Below, piece by piece: positions 1 to 7,818 of a stretch of DNA of 64,000 bases. A program made the position numbers and the translations under genes. Within the stretch, counting starts at the first letter, position 1, and each line of letters opens with the position of its first letter. The DNA is from Fervidicoccaceae archaeon. GTDB lineage: Archaea; Thermoproteota; Thermoprotei_A; Sulfolobales; Fervidicoccaceae. Below the pieces are notes generated by a model that made no database searches, had not been told where the DNA came from, and saw nothing but the letters and a program-made list of their open reading frames with translations. Where the stretch lies: positions 124,001 through 188,000 of the forward strand of contig JAVYOA010000001.1 in NCBI GenBank assembly GCA_038734945.1. The letters are read 5' to 3'.

Positions 1-1
1 T

Positions 2-160
2 ATAGATAGCAGAGTTGAAAGAGAAGTACAGGATGCTGTTAGGTTCGCTGAGGAGAGCCCGTATCCGAATCCTGAGGAGCTTTATGAGGATGTCTTCTCC
101 ACTCCAACGAGAGGGGTTCTTGTTTGGAAGTGGGGGTCTGAGGTGAGGTCGCATGGGTGA
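2..160 (+). CDS. 2-oxoacid (acetoin-type) dehydrogenase E1 alpha subunit, C-terminal end (partial)
   Basis: The open frame enters from the left edge and stops at TGA 158-160, leaving about 52 residues. The tail contains a segment like AVRFAEESPYPNPEELYEDV, typical of the C-terminus of the thiamine-diphosphate E1 alpha subunit of pyruvate, branched-chain or acetoin dehydrogenases. It overlaps the E1 beta start by 8 bp, the usual translationally coupled alpha-beta order. The catalytic part lies outside the window, so substrate cannot be judged from this piece. The presence of an AcoX-like gene downstream favours an acetoin-dehydrogenase-like complex. Confidence 0.85.
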   Translation: MDSRVEREVQDAVRFAEESPYPNPEELYEDVFSTPTRGVLVWKWGSEVRSHG

Positions 161-1139
161 AAGAATCATAACGTTTGCTGAAGCGCTTAATGAAGCTCTG
201 GACATAATGATGGCGAAGGATGAAAAGGTCATTGTGATGGGAGAGGATGTTGGAGTATATGGAGGGGTTTTTGGGGTAACTAAGGGACTCATAGAGAAGT
301 ACGGACCAGAAAGAGTTAGAGACACACCAATAGCAGAGAGCGGGTTCATAGGCGCTGGCGTTGGAGCTGCTGCTATGGGCTACAGGCCGGTGGTTGAACT
401 CATGTTCATAGATTTCCTTGGAGTTGCCTTCGATCAGATTTACAACCAGGCAGCGAAGATTAGATACATGTTTGGAGGAAGGGCCAAGATACCGATGGTC
501 CTCAGAACCGTGGCAGGAGCGGGGTTCAGCGCTGCTGCACAGCACAGTCAGTCGCTGCATTCTATTTTCATCCACGTCCCAGGACTGAAGGTGGTCATGC
601 CGTCCACTCCCTATGATGCAAAGGGACTCCTAATTGCGAGTATAAAGGACGACGATCCAGTCATCTTCATTGAGCACAAGGGTCTCTATGGAACTAAGGG
701 GCCTGTACCAAAGGATGAGTATGAGGTCCCCCTGGGAGTGGCAGATGTTAAGAGAAGGGGGAAGGATGTAACAGTTGTTGCCACAGCAGCTATGGTCCAC
801 AAGTCCCTTGCAGTGGCTGAAAGGCTCTCGAGAGAGGGGATAGATGTTGAAGTCATAGATCCGAGGACATTGAAGCCTATCGATGCTGATATGATACTCA
901 GCTCAATTAGAAAGACTGGAAGGCTTGTTGTGGTTGATGAGGGCTATCCAAGGTGCAGCTTCGCTACAGATATAGCTGCTATGGCTGCCAGCATGGCCTT
1001 CAAGAGCCTCAGGGCTCCTGTAAAGCTGGTAACGCCCCCTGACACGCCTGTTCCCTTTAGCCCAGCCCTCGAGGAAAAGTGGATACCAAGCGAAGCGGAT
1101 ATAGAGAAGGCTATTAGGAGTACCATGGAGGATAAATGA
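153..1139 (+). CDS. acoB: 2-oxoacid (acetoin-type) dehydrogenase E1 beta subunit
   Basis: The 328-residue protein has the full transketolase-like pyrimidine-binding domain (about 1-185) and the transketolase C-terminal domain (about 200-320). GEDVG lies at 30-34, the AESGFIGAGVG loop at 61-71 and the conserved HSQSLHS segment at 131-137. With E1 alpha it decarboxylates a 2-oxoacid or acetoin using thiamine diphosphate and transfers the acyl group to the lipoyl protein encoded at 1492. It starts inside the end of E1 alpha and is followed after 1 bp by the DUF6506 gene, so it is one operon. Family assignment is firm. The choice of acetoin over pyruvate or branched-chain substrates is inferred from the downstream AcoX homologue. 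Confidence 0.93.
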   Translation: MGERIITFAEALNEALDIMMAKDEKVIVMGEDVGVYGGVFGVTKGLIEKYGPERVRDTPIAESGFIGAGVGAAAMGYRPVVELMFIDFLGVAFDQIYNQAAKIRYMFGGRAKIPMVLRTVAGAGFSAAAQHSQSLHSIFIHVPGLKVVMPSTPYDAKGLLIASIKDDDPVIFIEHKGLYGTKGPVPKDEYEVPLGVADVKRRGKDVTVVATAAMVHKSLAVAERLSREGIDVEVIDPRTLKPIDADMILSSIRKTGRLVVVDEGYPRCSFATDIAAMAASMAFKSLRAPVKLVTPPDTPVPFSPALEEKWIPSEADIEKAIRSTMEDK

Positions 1140-1140
1140 G

Positions 1141-1452
1141 ATGGGAGAAAGAATAAAGGCTGCTTTCATTTTCATTGCCCCAGGCGCCAAGAGCGATAGG
1201 GATAGCGCCTTTGTGAGGACCCCCGCTGTTGATCTTGAGGTCCACGGAGTTAGCAGCTACGAGGAGGCTGCAGCTCTGGCTAAAAAGCTAGTTGAAGATG
1301 GAGTTTCTGTAATCGAGCTTTGTGGCGGGTTTGGAAACAGAGGAGTAGCTATTGTATCAGAGGCTGTGGCAGGGAAGGCTAAGGTTGGAGCAGTCAGATT
1401 CGATGTTCATCCAGCTCTGGGTGGACGCAGTGGGGATGAACTGTTCAAATAA
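1141..1452 (+). CDS. DUF6506 family small protein in the 2-oxoacid dehydrogenase operon
   Basis: This 103-residue protein resembles the DUF6506 family: an AAFIFIAPGA-like first strand, VIELCGGFGNRGVA in the middle (about 58-72) and FDVHPALGGRSGDELF at the end. The fold is probably a compact alpha/beta domain, and its biochemical role is unknown. It lies between E1 beta and the lipoyl protein in a tightly packed operon, which suggests an accessory role in the complex or its substrate pathway. The family name comes from memory of the motif pattern, not from a search. Confidence 0.75.
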   Translation: MGERIKAAFIFIAPGAKSDRDSAFVRTPAVDLEVHGVSSYEEAAALAKKLVEDGVSVIELCGGFGNRGVAIVSEAVAGKAKVGAVRFDVHPALGGRSGDELFK

Positions 1453-1491
1453 TTTTTTTCAATAAATATTCTGAGTGGGGAGTGAGATTTA

Positions 1492-1734
1492 ATGGTTGAA
1501 ATTAATGTGGTCATGCCCAAGCTTGGTTTAACCATGAGGAGCGGAACAATAGTGGAGTGGCTGAAGAAGGAGGGGGATATGGTCAGGAAGGATGAGGCGC
1601 TGGCAACAATTGAGACTGGAAAGATTAGTGGAGAGATAAGATCCCCAGATGATGGAGTGCTGAAGAAGATCTTGAGGAAGAGCGGGGAGGAAGTTCCTGT
1701 GGGAGAGATAGTAGCAGTAATTGAGAAGGAGTGA
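1492..1734 (+). CDS. stand-alone lipoyl-domain protein (acyl carrier of the dehydrogenase complex)
   Basis: The 80-residue protein is a single biotinyl/lipoyl-attachment domain from end to end (VMPKLGLTM at 7-15, then the beta-hairpin IETGK). The predicted lipoylated lysine is K44 in ETGKISGE. In most complexes this domain forms the N-terminus of the E2 acyltransferase. Here it is a separate polypeptide with its own stop codon, followed 6 bp later by the E2 core. It should swing the acyl group from E1 to E2 and the dihydrolipoyl group to E3. A GGGGAGTGAG-like SD precedes the ATG. Confidence 0.92.
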   Translation: MVEINVVMPKLGLTMRSGTIVEWLKKEGDMVRKDEALATIETGKISGEIRSPDDGVLKKILRKSGEEVPVGEIVAVIEKE

Positions 1735-1740
1735 AGAGCA

Positions 1741-2565
1741 ATGAATCAAGACGAGGAAGCTCTGAAATTTATGATGGAGCAGTATGATATTAAGGAGGAA
1801 GATGTTAGGAAAAGATTTGGAAAGTTTGATAGAGAAAGTGTAGAGAGATACATTGAAGAAGTGTTCCTACCAAAGATCAGGGAGAAAAGGAAGATAATAG
1901 GAATTAGGAAGACAATTGCTGATAATCTCTACAGAAGCTACAGCCAGGCTGTTCATGTGACGCTGAACATGGAAGTTAGCATGGAGAGGCTTCTGGCAAG
2001 GAGGGAGGAGCTGGCAAGGAGCCTGGAGAAACCTCCCTCGCTTACAGTTATGATAGGAAAGGCTGCTTCAGCTGCACTAAAGGAATTTCCAACCTTCAAT
2101 GCCACATTTGATGGAAAGGAGATTGCCATATATGATGATGTGAACATTGCCTTTGCAGTTGATTCTCCCTTTGGTCTGTTCACTCCAGTCATTAGAGGAG
2201 TTGAGAGAAGGAGCATTGATGAGTTGAGCAGGGAGTTCGAGGACGCAGCAGAGAGGGCCAGAAGGGGGATGCTGAAGGAGAAGGATTTCGTGGGTGGGAC
2301 GTTTACAATAACCAATCTGGGAATGTTTGGTGTGTTCACATTCAATCCAATAATAAATCCTCCACAGGTGGCAATACTTGGAGTGAACACTGTATTCGAG
2401 AAGCCTGTGAGGGGAGAGAAGAATGAGATTGAGTGGAGGAAGAGCAGCTTCCTATCCCTCACATTCGATCACAGGATAAATGATGGGGCTCCTGCTGCGA
2501 GGTTTCTTGATAGGATAAAGCACTATATTGAAAATCCCGATGAGGTGAGGTGGAGCGGAGAGTAG
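1741..2565 (+). CDS. acoC: 2-oxoacid dehydrogenase E2 acyltransferase core without lipoyl domain
   Basis: The 274-residue protein carries the chloramphenicol-acetyltransferase-like catalytic domain (about 50-270), with the active-site signature FDHRINDG giving H244 and D248. The N-terminal ~45 residues are charged and helical and may be a degenerate peripheral-subunit-binding segment for E1/E3. There is no lipoyl domain; that is supplied by the gene immediately upstream. It transfers the acyl group from lipoate to CoA. Typical E2 proteins exceed 380 residues, so this is a naturally split E2 and not a truncation: both halves are intact and adjacent. Confidence 0.92.
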   Translation: MNQDEEALKFMMEQYDIKEEDVRKRFGKFDRESVERYIEEVFLPKIREKRKIIGIRKTIADNLYRSYSQAVHVTLNMEVSMERLLARREELARSLEKPPSLTVMIGKAASAALKEFPTFNATFDGKEIAIYDDVNIAFAVDSPFGLFTPVIRGVERRSIDELSREFEDAAERARRGMLKEKDFVGGTFTITNLGMFGVFTFNPIINPPQVAILGVNTVFEKPVRGEKNEIEWRKSSFLSLTFDHRINDGAPAARFLDRIKHYIENPDEVRWSGE

Positions 2566-2581
2566 AGGGTATAGGAGGCTC

Positions 2582-2920
2582 TTGGTAGAGGTAGGGATGG
2601 GTGTAGATCAGCACGGTCAGGATCCTACCAAAGCTGCAGTTAAGGCAATAAAGGATGCAATGTCCAGGGTATGCATACCATATCTGGTGAGCGAGGGAAA
2701 GCTTAGGGATTTTGCTGTAGAAGTTGAAGTGGGGGTTCCCCGAAGCAAGGAAGTGAGATTGAAGGATCTGGAGGATGCCATACAAATAGGAAAGTTAAGA
2801 TCACTGAAGGTTGTTGAAGGTGGGCTGAGCACAGCATGTGTTGAAATGAAAGAGCTTGGAGATAGGAGCAGTGAGATGATAATCGCTGTTGCCTCAATCA
2901 CAGTGCTGGTGAGGGAATGA
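2582..2920 (+). CDS. Lin0512 family protein
   Basis: The protein of about 112 residues has the Lin0512-family pattern: a VEVGMGVDQHGQDPTKAAVKA start and an alternating strand/helix layout with GGLSTACVEM near residue 80. TTG at 2582 is preceded by AGGAGG at 2573-2578; no ATG lies upstream in frame before a stop. Its end overlaps the AcoX start by 4 bp. Function is unknown. Together with DUF6506 it forms a second accessory protein of this operon, possibly in assembly, metabolite sensing or an undescribed pathway step. Confidence 0.78.
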   Translation: MVEVGMGVDQHGQDPTKAAVKAIKDAMSRVCIPYLVSEGKLRDFAVEVEVGVPRSKEVRLKDLEDAIQIGKLRSLKVVEGGLSTACVEMKELGDRSSEMIIAVASITVLVRE

Positions 2921-3936
2921 GCTTGGCAAAGCCTGTGGGCCTGATCGCGAATCCAGCTTCTGGTAGAGATATAAGGAGATTGGTTGCGCATGCCAGCGTG
3001 ATAGATAACGTTGAGAAGGCAAACATTGTTCGGAGAATAATTGCTGTGCTTGATTTTTTAGGTGTGGAGGAAATGGTAGTTATGCCTGAAACATTTGGAA
3101 TTACTGAGAGAGCTCTGAGCCTCCTTCCACAGAAGCCCAAAATGAAGGTGAATTTTCTTGATATGAGGGTCAATGGGGATTGGACAGATACGTTTAGAGC
3201 ATCGGAAATGATGAGGGGGAATGTGGGAGCAGTCATAAGCATAGGTGGTGATGGAACCAATAGGATCATTGCAAAAGCTGGACTGGATGCTCCACTAATG
3301 CCAATATCCACGGGAACAAACAACGTCTTTCCGTATATGATTGAAGCAACTATAGCTGCTCTAGCAGTGGGCTCTGTTGCACTTGGAGCTGCTGATCCTG
3401 CCAGGGTAACTTTCAGATCAAAGAGAGTTGAGCTGCTGATCGATGGAGAGCTTCGGGATATTGCTCTAGTAGAGATCAGTGCAACAACACATCAGTTCAT
3501 AGGATCCAAGGCTATCTGGAGGCCGGACTTCGTAAGAGAGATCGTTGCCTCTGTTTGTGCTCCTTACAACATAGGGCTTAGCTCAATACCTGGAGCTTTC
3601 TATGAGATAGGCCAGATGGATGAGGGGGGAGCATATGTGCTCATTGGAGATGAGGGGGATAGAGCTGTCTCTCCAATTGCTCCAGGCGTTCTCAGAGAGA
3701 TCAAAGTGAAGGAGAGGAAAAGGCTGAGCAATGAGGAGCTCGTTGAAATTAGAACTTCCCCCAGCGTCATAGCGCTGGATGGAGAGAGGGAGATCATTGT
3801 TAGAGGAGAGGAAAGGGTCAGGGCTAAGATTACAAGAAATGGAGCAAGAGTCATAGATTACAGGAAGGCGATAATGGAGGGCTTTGCTGGAGGGCTTCTC
3901 TCTTCCTCCTTTCATTCTTCTCTCCAGGACAAGTAG
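2917..3936 (+). CDS. acoX: AcoX-like ATP-NAD kinase family protein
   Basis: The 339-residue protein belongs to the NAD kinase/diacylglycerol kinase-like superfamily. ANPASGRD lies at 11-18 and the nucleotide-binding GGDGTNR at 110-116, followed by STGTNN near 138-143. This long N-terminal-extended version matches AcoX of acetoin catabolic operons, whose exact reaction is not settled. It closes the dehydrogenase operon (4-bp overlap with the Lin0512 gene) and is the main reason for calling the operon acetoin-type. A genuine NAD kinase is less likely, since those usually keep a GGDGTLL-type motif and are shorter. Confidence 0.82.
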   Translation: MSLAKPVGLIANPASGRDIRRLVAHASVIDNVEKANIVRRIIAVLDFLGVEEMVVMPETFGITERALSLLPQKPKMKVNFLDMRVNGDWTDTFRASEMMRGNVGAVISIGGDGTNRIIAKAGLDAPLMPISTGTNNVFPYMIEATIAALAVGSVALGAADPARVTFRSKRVELLIDGELRDIALVEISATTHQFIGSKAIWRPDFVREIVASVCAPYNIGLSSIPGAFYEIGQMDEGGAYVLIGDEGDRAVSPIAPGVLREIKVKERKRLSNEELVEIRTSPSVIALDGEREIIVRGEERVRAKITRNGARVIDYRKAIMEGFAGGLLSSSFHSSLQDK

Positions 3937-3966
3937 TTTTTTTCTGCCGCTTTATCAGCTTGTTTC

Positions 3967-4584
3967 TCAAAAATTATTTTGAATGTGGGAAATGCCGGGA
4001 CTCGCTCCCGATGAATAGACCTCCAGGTAAACCAATGCTGCCATTAGGGTCATAGTGATGATGGCAGGAAATATTGAGAGAAACGGCGTCAAGAGATGAT
4101 ATGCTGGTCCACTATTTACAATGGCTGGGGGAATTGTGAGAGCTCCAGCCGAGGATACCCCTCCTAGGCTCTGCGGTATTTCTCTAATTGCCTCGCCAAC
4201 GAGAACTACTCTGGAGAGGAAAACGAGCGCTGAAAGCGAGGGATATGCTAGAGAAACAGCAAACGACGCCCTGGCCAAGTTTCGATTCAAGCTGGATCTG
4301 AAAACAGATGCAAGTAAGTAAATACCAATGATAATGGAGATGAGAGAGAAGACCAAAAGGGGATAAGAGAGCTCAGAGGCTCTGTCCAGAGCATCAATTG
4401 ATAGAGGATCTCCAAATATAAACAGGCTGTAGCCTGCAAGGGCAATTCTCCCCTCAATTGAGCCCTCAAATTGGTAAATAGGGAGAACAAGAGAAAGTGC
4501 TGTTAGGGTGCCGTAGATCAGTTGAGATGATCCTGCCAGCAGCCTAAGCAGCCTAGGAATTCTTAGTGAACTCTGCAATTCCAA
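3967..4584 (-). CDS. predicted membrane protein of the surface-filament operon
   Basis: I do not recognise a family. The 205-residue protein has about four to five hydrophobic segments (roughly 15-40, 50-62, 73-94, 107-130, 168-190) and a short polar tail. Its start overlaps the 3' end of the signal peptidase gene by 32 bp, so it is the last gene of the minus-strand operon that begins with the filament-like protein at 7722. Coupling to the peptidase suggests a role in export, anchoring or assembly of the secreted proteins, which is inference from position only. Confidence 0.72.
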   Translation of the reverse strand: MELQSSLRIPRLLRLLAGSSQLIYGTLTALSLVLPIYQFEGSIEGRIALAGYSLFIFGDPLSIDALDRASELSYPLLVFSLISIIIGIYLLASVFRSSLNRNLARASFAVSLAYPSLSALVFLSRVVLVGEAIREIPQSLGGVSSAGALTIPPAIVNSGPAYHLLTPFLSIFPAIITMTLMAALVYLEVYSSGASPGISHIQNNF

Positions 4585-5677
4585 CCCACCTGTTTGTTCT
4601 GTTCATAAATTCATAGAATACTTCTACGTATGCATAGTCATATTGACTTGGAAATTCTATCTTAAGGCTTCCAGCAGGAGGAACAAGTGTCTGGTTGAGA
4701 AGGCTCATGCTTTTCTCTATCCTTGGGGAACCATAATATGAGGTTGCATTAACATAGTATATGGTGGAATTTATTATGCTGAGGGGGACAGGATTTGGAT
4801 TCTGGATCAGTAGACTTGCATTCTCAATTTCAAGTTCTGGCTCCTGCCATGATATGACCAGGGGATAAGAGCCTGTTAGCTTTCCCTTATCAAGATTAAG
4901 GGACAAGTTCAGCTGATAGTATGTTGATTGATTTTCATATAGAGCCTGCAGAAGATCGGCAGGCATGGGTGCAATGAGAGTGGTCCCGTTAAGGATTGAT
5001 GCGCTGCATGGGAAGGATGTGGATTGTAAAACAAAAGAGCAGGAATCCACGCTTTCAATTGATAGATCTCTGAGATTGTAATTCAAAACAACAAGGGTCT
5101 TGTTCTCAGATAAACCAATAGAGCTCAGAGTTATGCTTGGAAGCTGAATTTCGGCTGCCTTTCCTGGAGCTTGAATAACTGTGAATAGAAATGAGAGCAC
5201 TAGAACCAGGAGAACAAGCGTGAAGACAAATGCCTCTAGAGAGAATGGCGAGAGAAGAGATTCTTCGAATTTTCGAATGTCTATGTAGGAGAATATGGAG
5301 AGGATGAAGAGGGAGGATATCCATAGCCAGGCTGGAACAGATAAAAGAAGCTTGTACCTCACGCTCTCTCTTTTTACTGGAGGATCTGGTATTGGGTTGA
5401 AGTCCCCCTTTGTTGTTACAATACCATCGCTCACATTCAGGACTCTGTGTATTGTGCAGTGAAACGGATCGCTACAATATATTACTATGTCTCCAGGAGA
5501 GTAGCTGCTGATGGAGGTTGAGATTGAGAGCGCGAGGTCCCCTGGTTTCAAAGTGGGGTACATCGAGAATCCCCAAACGATGTTTATTGATGCTGGAAAA
5601 GAAAAGAGCCTGGAGCCTATAGCAAGGAGGAAAATGAGGATGGCTGCTGCTGTGTACAGAAAACTGCTAGATTTCAA
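4553..5677 (-). CDS. archaeal/SipW-type signal peptidase I with C-terminal extracytoplasmic domain
   Basis: Residues 1-100 form an S26 signal peptidase. An N-terminal membrane anchor lies at about 8-25, the nucleophile S38 in GFSMYPTLKPGD, H77 in CTIHRV (archaeal and SipW-type enzymes use His where bacterial LepB has Lys) and an acidic box KGDFN at 90-94. Further membrane segments lie near 108-130 and 148-170. They are followed by ~200 residues rich in beta strands and Asn-linked glycosylation-type sequons, predicted to be outside the cell. At 374 residues it is about twice the size of a housekeeping archaeal signal peptidase. It sits directly behind two secreted-protein genes, so it is likely a dedicated processing enzyme. 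Confidence 0.9.
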   Translation of the reverse strand: MKSSSFLYTAAAILIFLLAIGSRLFSFPASINIVWGFSMYPTLKPGDLALSISTSISSYSPGDIVIYCSDPFHCTIHRVLNVSDGIVTTKGDFNPIPDPPVKRESVRYKLLLSVPAWLWISSLFILSIFSYIDIRKFEESLLSPFSLEAFVFTLVLLVLVLSFLFTVIQAPGKAAEIQLPSITLSSIGLSENKTLVVLNYNLRDLSIESVDSCSFVLQSTSFPCSASILNGTTLIAPMPADLLQALYENQSTYYQLNLSLNLDKGKLTGSYPLVISWQEPELEIENASLLIQNPNPVPLSIINSTIYYVNATSYYGSPRIEKSMSLLNQTLVPPAGSLKIEFPSQYDYAYVEVFYEFMNRTNRWVGIAEFTKNS

Positions 5678-5678
5678 T

Positions 5679-7130
5679 TCAGGAGATCACCTGAACTGTT
5701 ATTGGATAGTAGACACAAGCCCCCTGCCCACCAGAAATCGTGCAATATATTAAGTTCAAATTCAGAGAGGATGTGCCGGAGCCGGAGGAGCTTATGCTTG
5801 CTATTATGGCATTTCCTGAGCCAGGAAGCAGGGAAATCTCAGACGTAGAATAGGAACCTGGAATTCCCGAAGAGAACGTTATCGATGTCGAGCTCGCTCC
5901 ACCTTGAGAAAGGAGATAGATTGAGCCGGAGTGATTTGATGAGAGAGAGTATGAGGATAGGGAAAGCGATGCATAGTACTGCACTGTGTCCAACACGGTT
6001 ATGTTCAATATGGATTTCGATGAGAGGCTATTTATGTAAAAAGTGTAGATATATATTGAGGCAGATGTGTTTGCCTGTGCTATATTTACTATTAGAGTTG
6101 CTCCAACAACTGAATATGAGTCTCCTCCGAGGATGGCGCTGGTGGTGGGAGCTGTGTACTGAGCAAGCAGCAGTCCTCCCTGAGAGCTGTATATTGAGAT
6201 GCTGCCGCCGCTTCCAGTACCGACCACAAAATCTGAGACTACACTTAGAGAAAGCTGACTGCTGCTCGCTGTTCCAGAGGATACCAGGTTTCCAAGGCTA
6301 TCTCTTATTTCCACGTACATTCCAGAGGAAAGATTTTGTATGGTAATAGTCCTTGGATCTACTGTTGAAATGATGAATTCGTCGAAATATGCAGAAACAT
6401 CATCTACGGACACTCCTATGTAGGCTGGGGTGAACACGTTGGTGCTGGTTATGGTTGCTGAAGCTGAGGTAACATAGTTTCCGCTGGCATCGTAGAGGTA
6501 TGCCGTTATGCTGATGGTACTCCCGGAGACCGAGTAGTTTACCACAATAGTGTACCAGGCGGCTTGACTATAGCCAGGTATAGCAACACTAGCGTGATTG
6601 CTCCATCCATTGTTTACCACCACGTTGTAGCTCCATATCTGGAGGTACCCGGCTGTGGATCCTGTAGTGTATATCTCTACCGTGTACATTCTATTTATTC
6701 TTGAGTTCATCATGGGGATGCCGTACCATCCAGTTCCCGAAACCCATCTTGTCTTCAATGCTATCCAGTAGCTATTGCCTGATACTTGTGTGTTGTAGTA
6801 GTACTGAGATTCACTTCCAAGACCTCTGTTGTTGTCAGTTCCCTGCAGGACGTTTCCCTTAGCTCCCGCCACATTACTAACTAGAGTCCATGTGCCCCCA
6901 TCACTATTCCATCCTGAAAGAGGATATGTTTCAAAGTCTGTATATGTTATTGCTCCCCTAGATGTTAGCTGAATGCTTGCATATGTTTGGGGGGGCTGGG
7001 TGAATATGACTGGGGGTCTGGAAGGCGAGGATGATGCTGAGAGCTTATAGAAAACGAACACAGAAGCAAGAGCTACTGAGAAGAGAAGAAGAGAGATCGA
7101 AAAAAGAATAAATAGTTTGCTTTTTGCAAT
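5679..7130 (-). CDS. secreted surface protein with concanavalin/lectin-like domain (ATT start proposed)
   Basis: The mature protein of about 460 residues is rich in Ser, Thr, Tyr, Gly and Asn. It has a lectin/glucanase-like beta-sandwich region near its N-terminus (FETYPLSGWNSDGGTW to YFDEFIIS, about residues 40-235), followed by beta-rich repeat-like sequence. The first conventional start (GTG 7061) would leave no signal peptide. The same frame stays open up to a stop at 7134-7136 and encodes a classic signal or anchor segment (AKSKLFILFSISLLLFSVAL). The best start is ATT at 7128-7130, with GAGGTGA at 7139-7145 eight bases upstream. It lies 13 bp behind the filament-like gene and 1 bp before the signal peptidase gene. 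It is likely an adhesin or a minor/tip filament component. Confidence 0.8.
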   Translation of the reverse strand: MAKSKLFILFSISLLLFSVALASVFVFYKLSASSSPSRPPVIFTQPPQTYASIQLTSRGAITYTDFETYPLSGWNSDGGTWTLVSNVAGAKGNVLQGTDNNRGLGSESQYYYNTQVSGNSYWIALKTRWVSGTGWYGIPMMNSRINRMYTVEIYTTGSTAGYLQIWSYNVVVNNGWSNHASVAIPGYSQAAWYTIVVNYSVSGSTISITAYLYDASGNYVTSASATITSTNVFTPAYIGVSVDDVSAYFDEFIISTVDPRTITIQNLSSGMYVEIRDSLGNLVSSGTASSSQLSLSVVSDFVVGTGSGGSISIYSSQGGLLLAQYTAPTTSAILGGDSYSVVGATLIVNIAQANTSASIYIYTFYINSLSSKSILNITVLDTVQYYASLSLSSYSLSSNHSGSIYLLSQGGASSTSITFSSGIPGSYSTSEISLLPGSGNAIIASISSSGSGTSSLNLNLIYCTISGGQGACVYYPITVQVIS

Positions 7131-7143
7131 GGCTCATTTCACC

Positions 7144-7722
7144 TCAAGGCGCTGTTTCGCTGTTCGTTGTGCTGTAGATCAGCTGAAGGCTGGCAGTGAA
7201 TCCGCTTCCAGGGCTAGTGCTGTAGGATGAGCCTGTGCCTGCAGAGTAAGTCACTTGAAGATCCAGTGAGAGAGAGCTACTACCACTAATAGAGTACCAA
7301 CTACTGGTTCCAGTTTGCATTAGATTGATTGTAGCGACGGTTGTTGAGCCGCTCCTGATTATTAGAGAGGCGCTCTGCAAGTTTGTATCGGTAGCAGCAC
7401 TGTTCACTCTTACAGCGAAGTAATATGCCTGGGTATCCTGATTGTTGATGTTGGCGATGTTCTTATAGTAGTTGGTCTGGTAGGTAGGATGCACATTTAT
7501 TGAAAGTGAAGTGTTGGCATCCGATATGGTTACTGCTATCTTGTTGCCACTTCCATAGAACAGATCGTTCTGATTAGCATTGCTCCCCAAAGAGAAGTAG
7601 ATCGGTGGTTTTGTTGGTGTTGCTGCTGCTGTTACAGGATAGTAGACGAAGACGCTGGCAAATATCGCTGTCGCTGCCAACGATGCTACCACTAAAAATA
7701 CTAGGGGTGTTACGTTCTTCAT
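7144..7722 (-). CDS. secreted filament-like (TasA/AbpA-like candidate) surface protein
   Basis: The 192-residue protein begins with a type I signal peptide (hydrophobic core about 6-30) and a likely A-x-A cleavage after TAAA near residue 34. The rest is a single beta-rich Ser/Thr/Asn/Tyr domain without cysteines. Size, signal peptide, composition and a dedicated SipW-like peptidase in the same operon resemble the TasA/AbpA bundling-pilus subunits of bacteria and Pyrobaculum. I cannot show sequence homology from here, so the filament role is an inference. It is the first gene of the operon, with AGGAGATGAT at 7731-7740 eight bases before the ATG. That position fits the most highly expressed, structural component. 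Confidence 0.75.
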   Translation of the reverse strand: MKNVTPLVFLVVASLAATAIFASVFVYYPVTAAATPTKPPIYFSLGSNANQNDLFYGSGNKIAVTISDANTSLSINVHPTYQTNYYKNIANINNQDTQAYYFAVRVNSAATDTNLQSASLIIRSGSTTVATINLMQTGTSSWYSISGSSSLSLDLQVTYSAGTGSSYSTSPGSGFTASLQLIYSTTNSETAP

Positions 7723-7730
7723 ATTATCAA

Positions 7731-7774
7731 ATCATCTCCTTTTTAAATCTAAACAATTTTTAGGGTTTAAAAAG
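7731..7774 (-). promoter_or_regulatory. promoter and SD of the surface-filament operon
   Basis: Reading on the minus strand, a TATA-like CTTTTTAAAC lies at 7774-7765. About 25 bases downstream transcription should begin near 7744, giving a short leader with the strong SD AGGAGATGAT (7740-7731) 8 bases before the ATG at 7722. No other promoter-like sequence separates the four downstream genes. Confidence 0.55.
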
Positions 7775-7818
7775 ACTGAGGTGATTGATTACAATTGTTT
7801 TTTTATATTCCATTTTTC

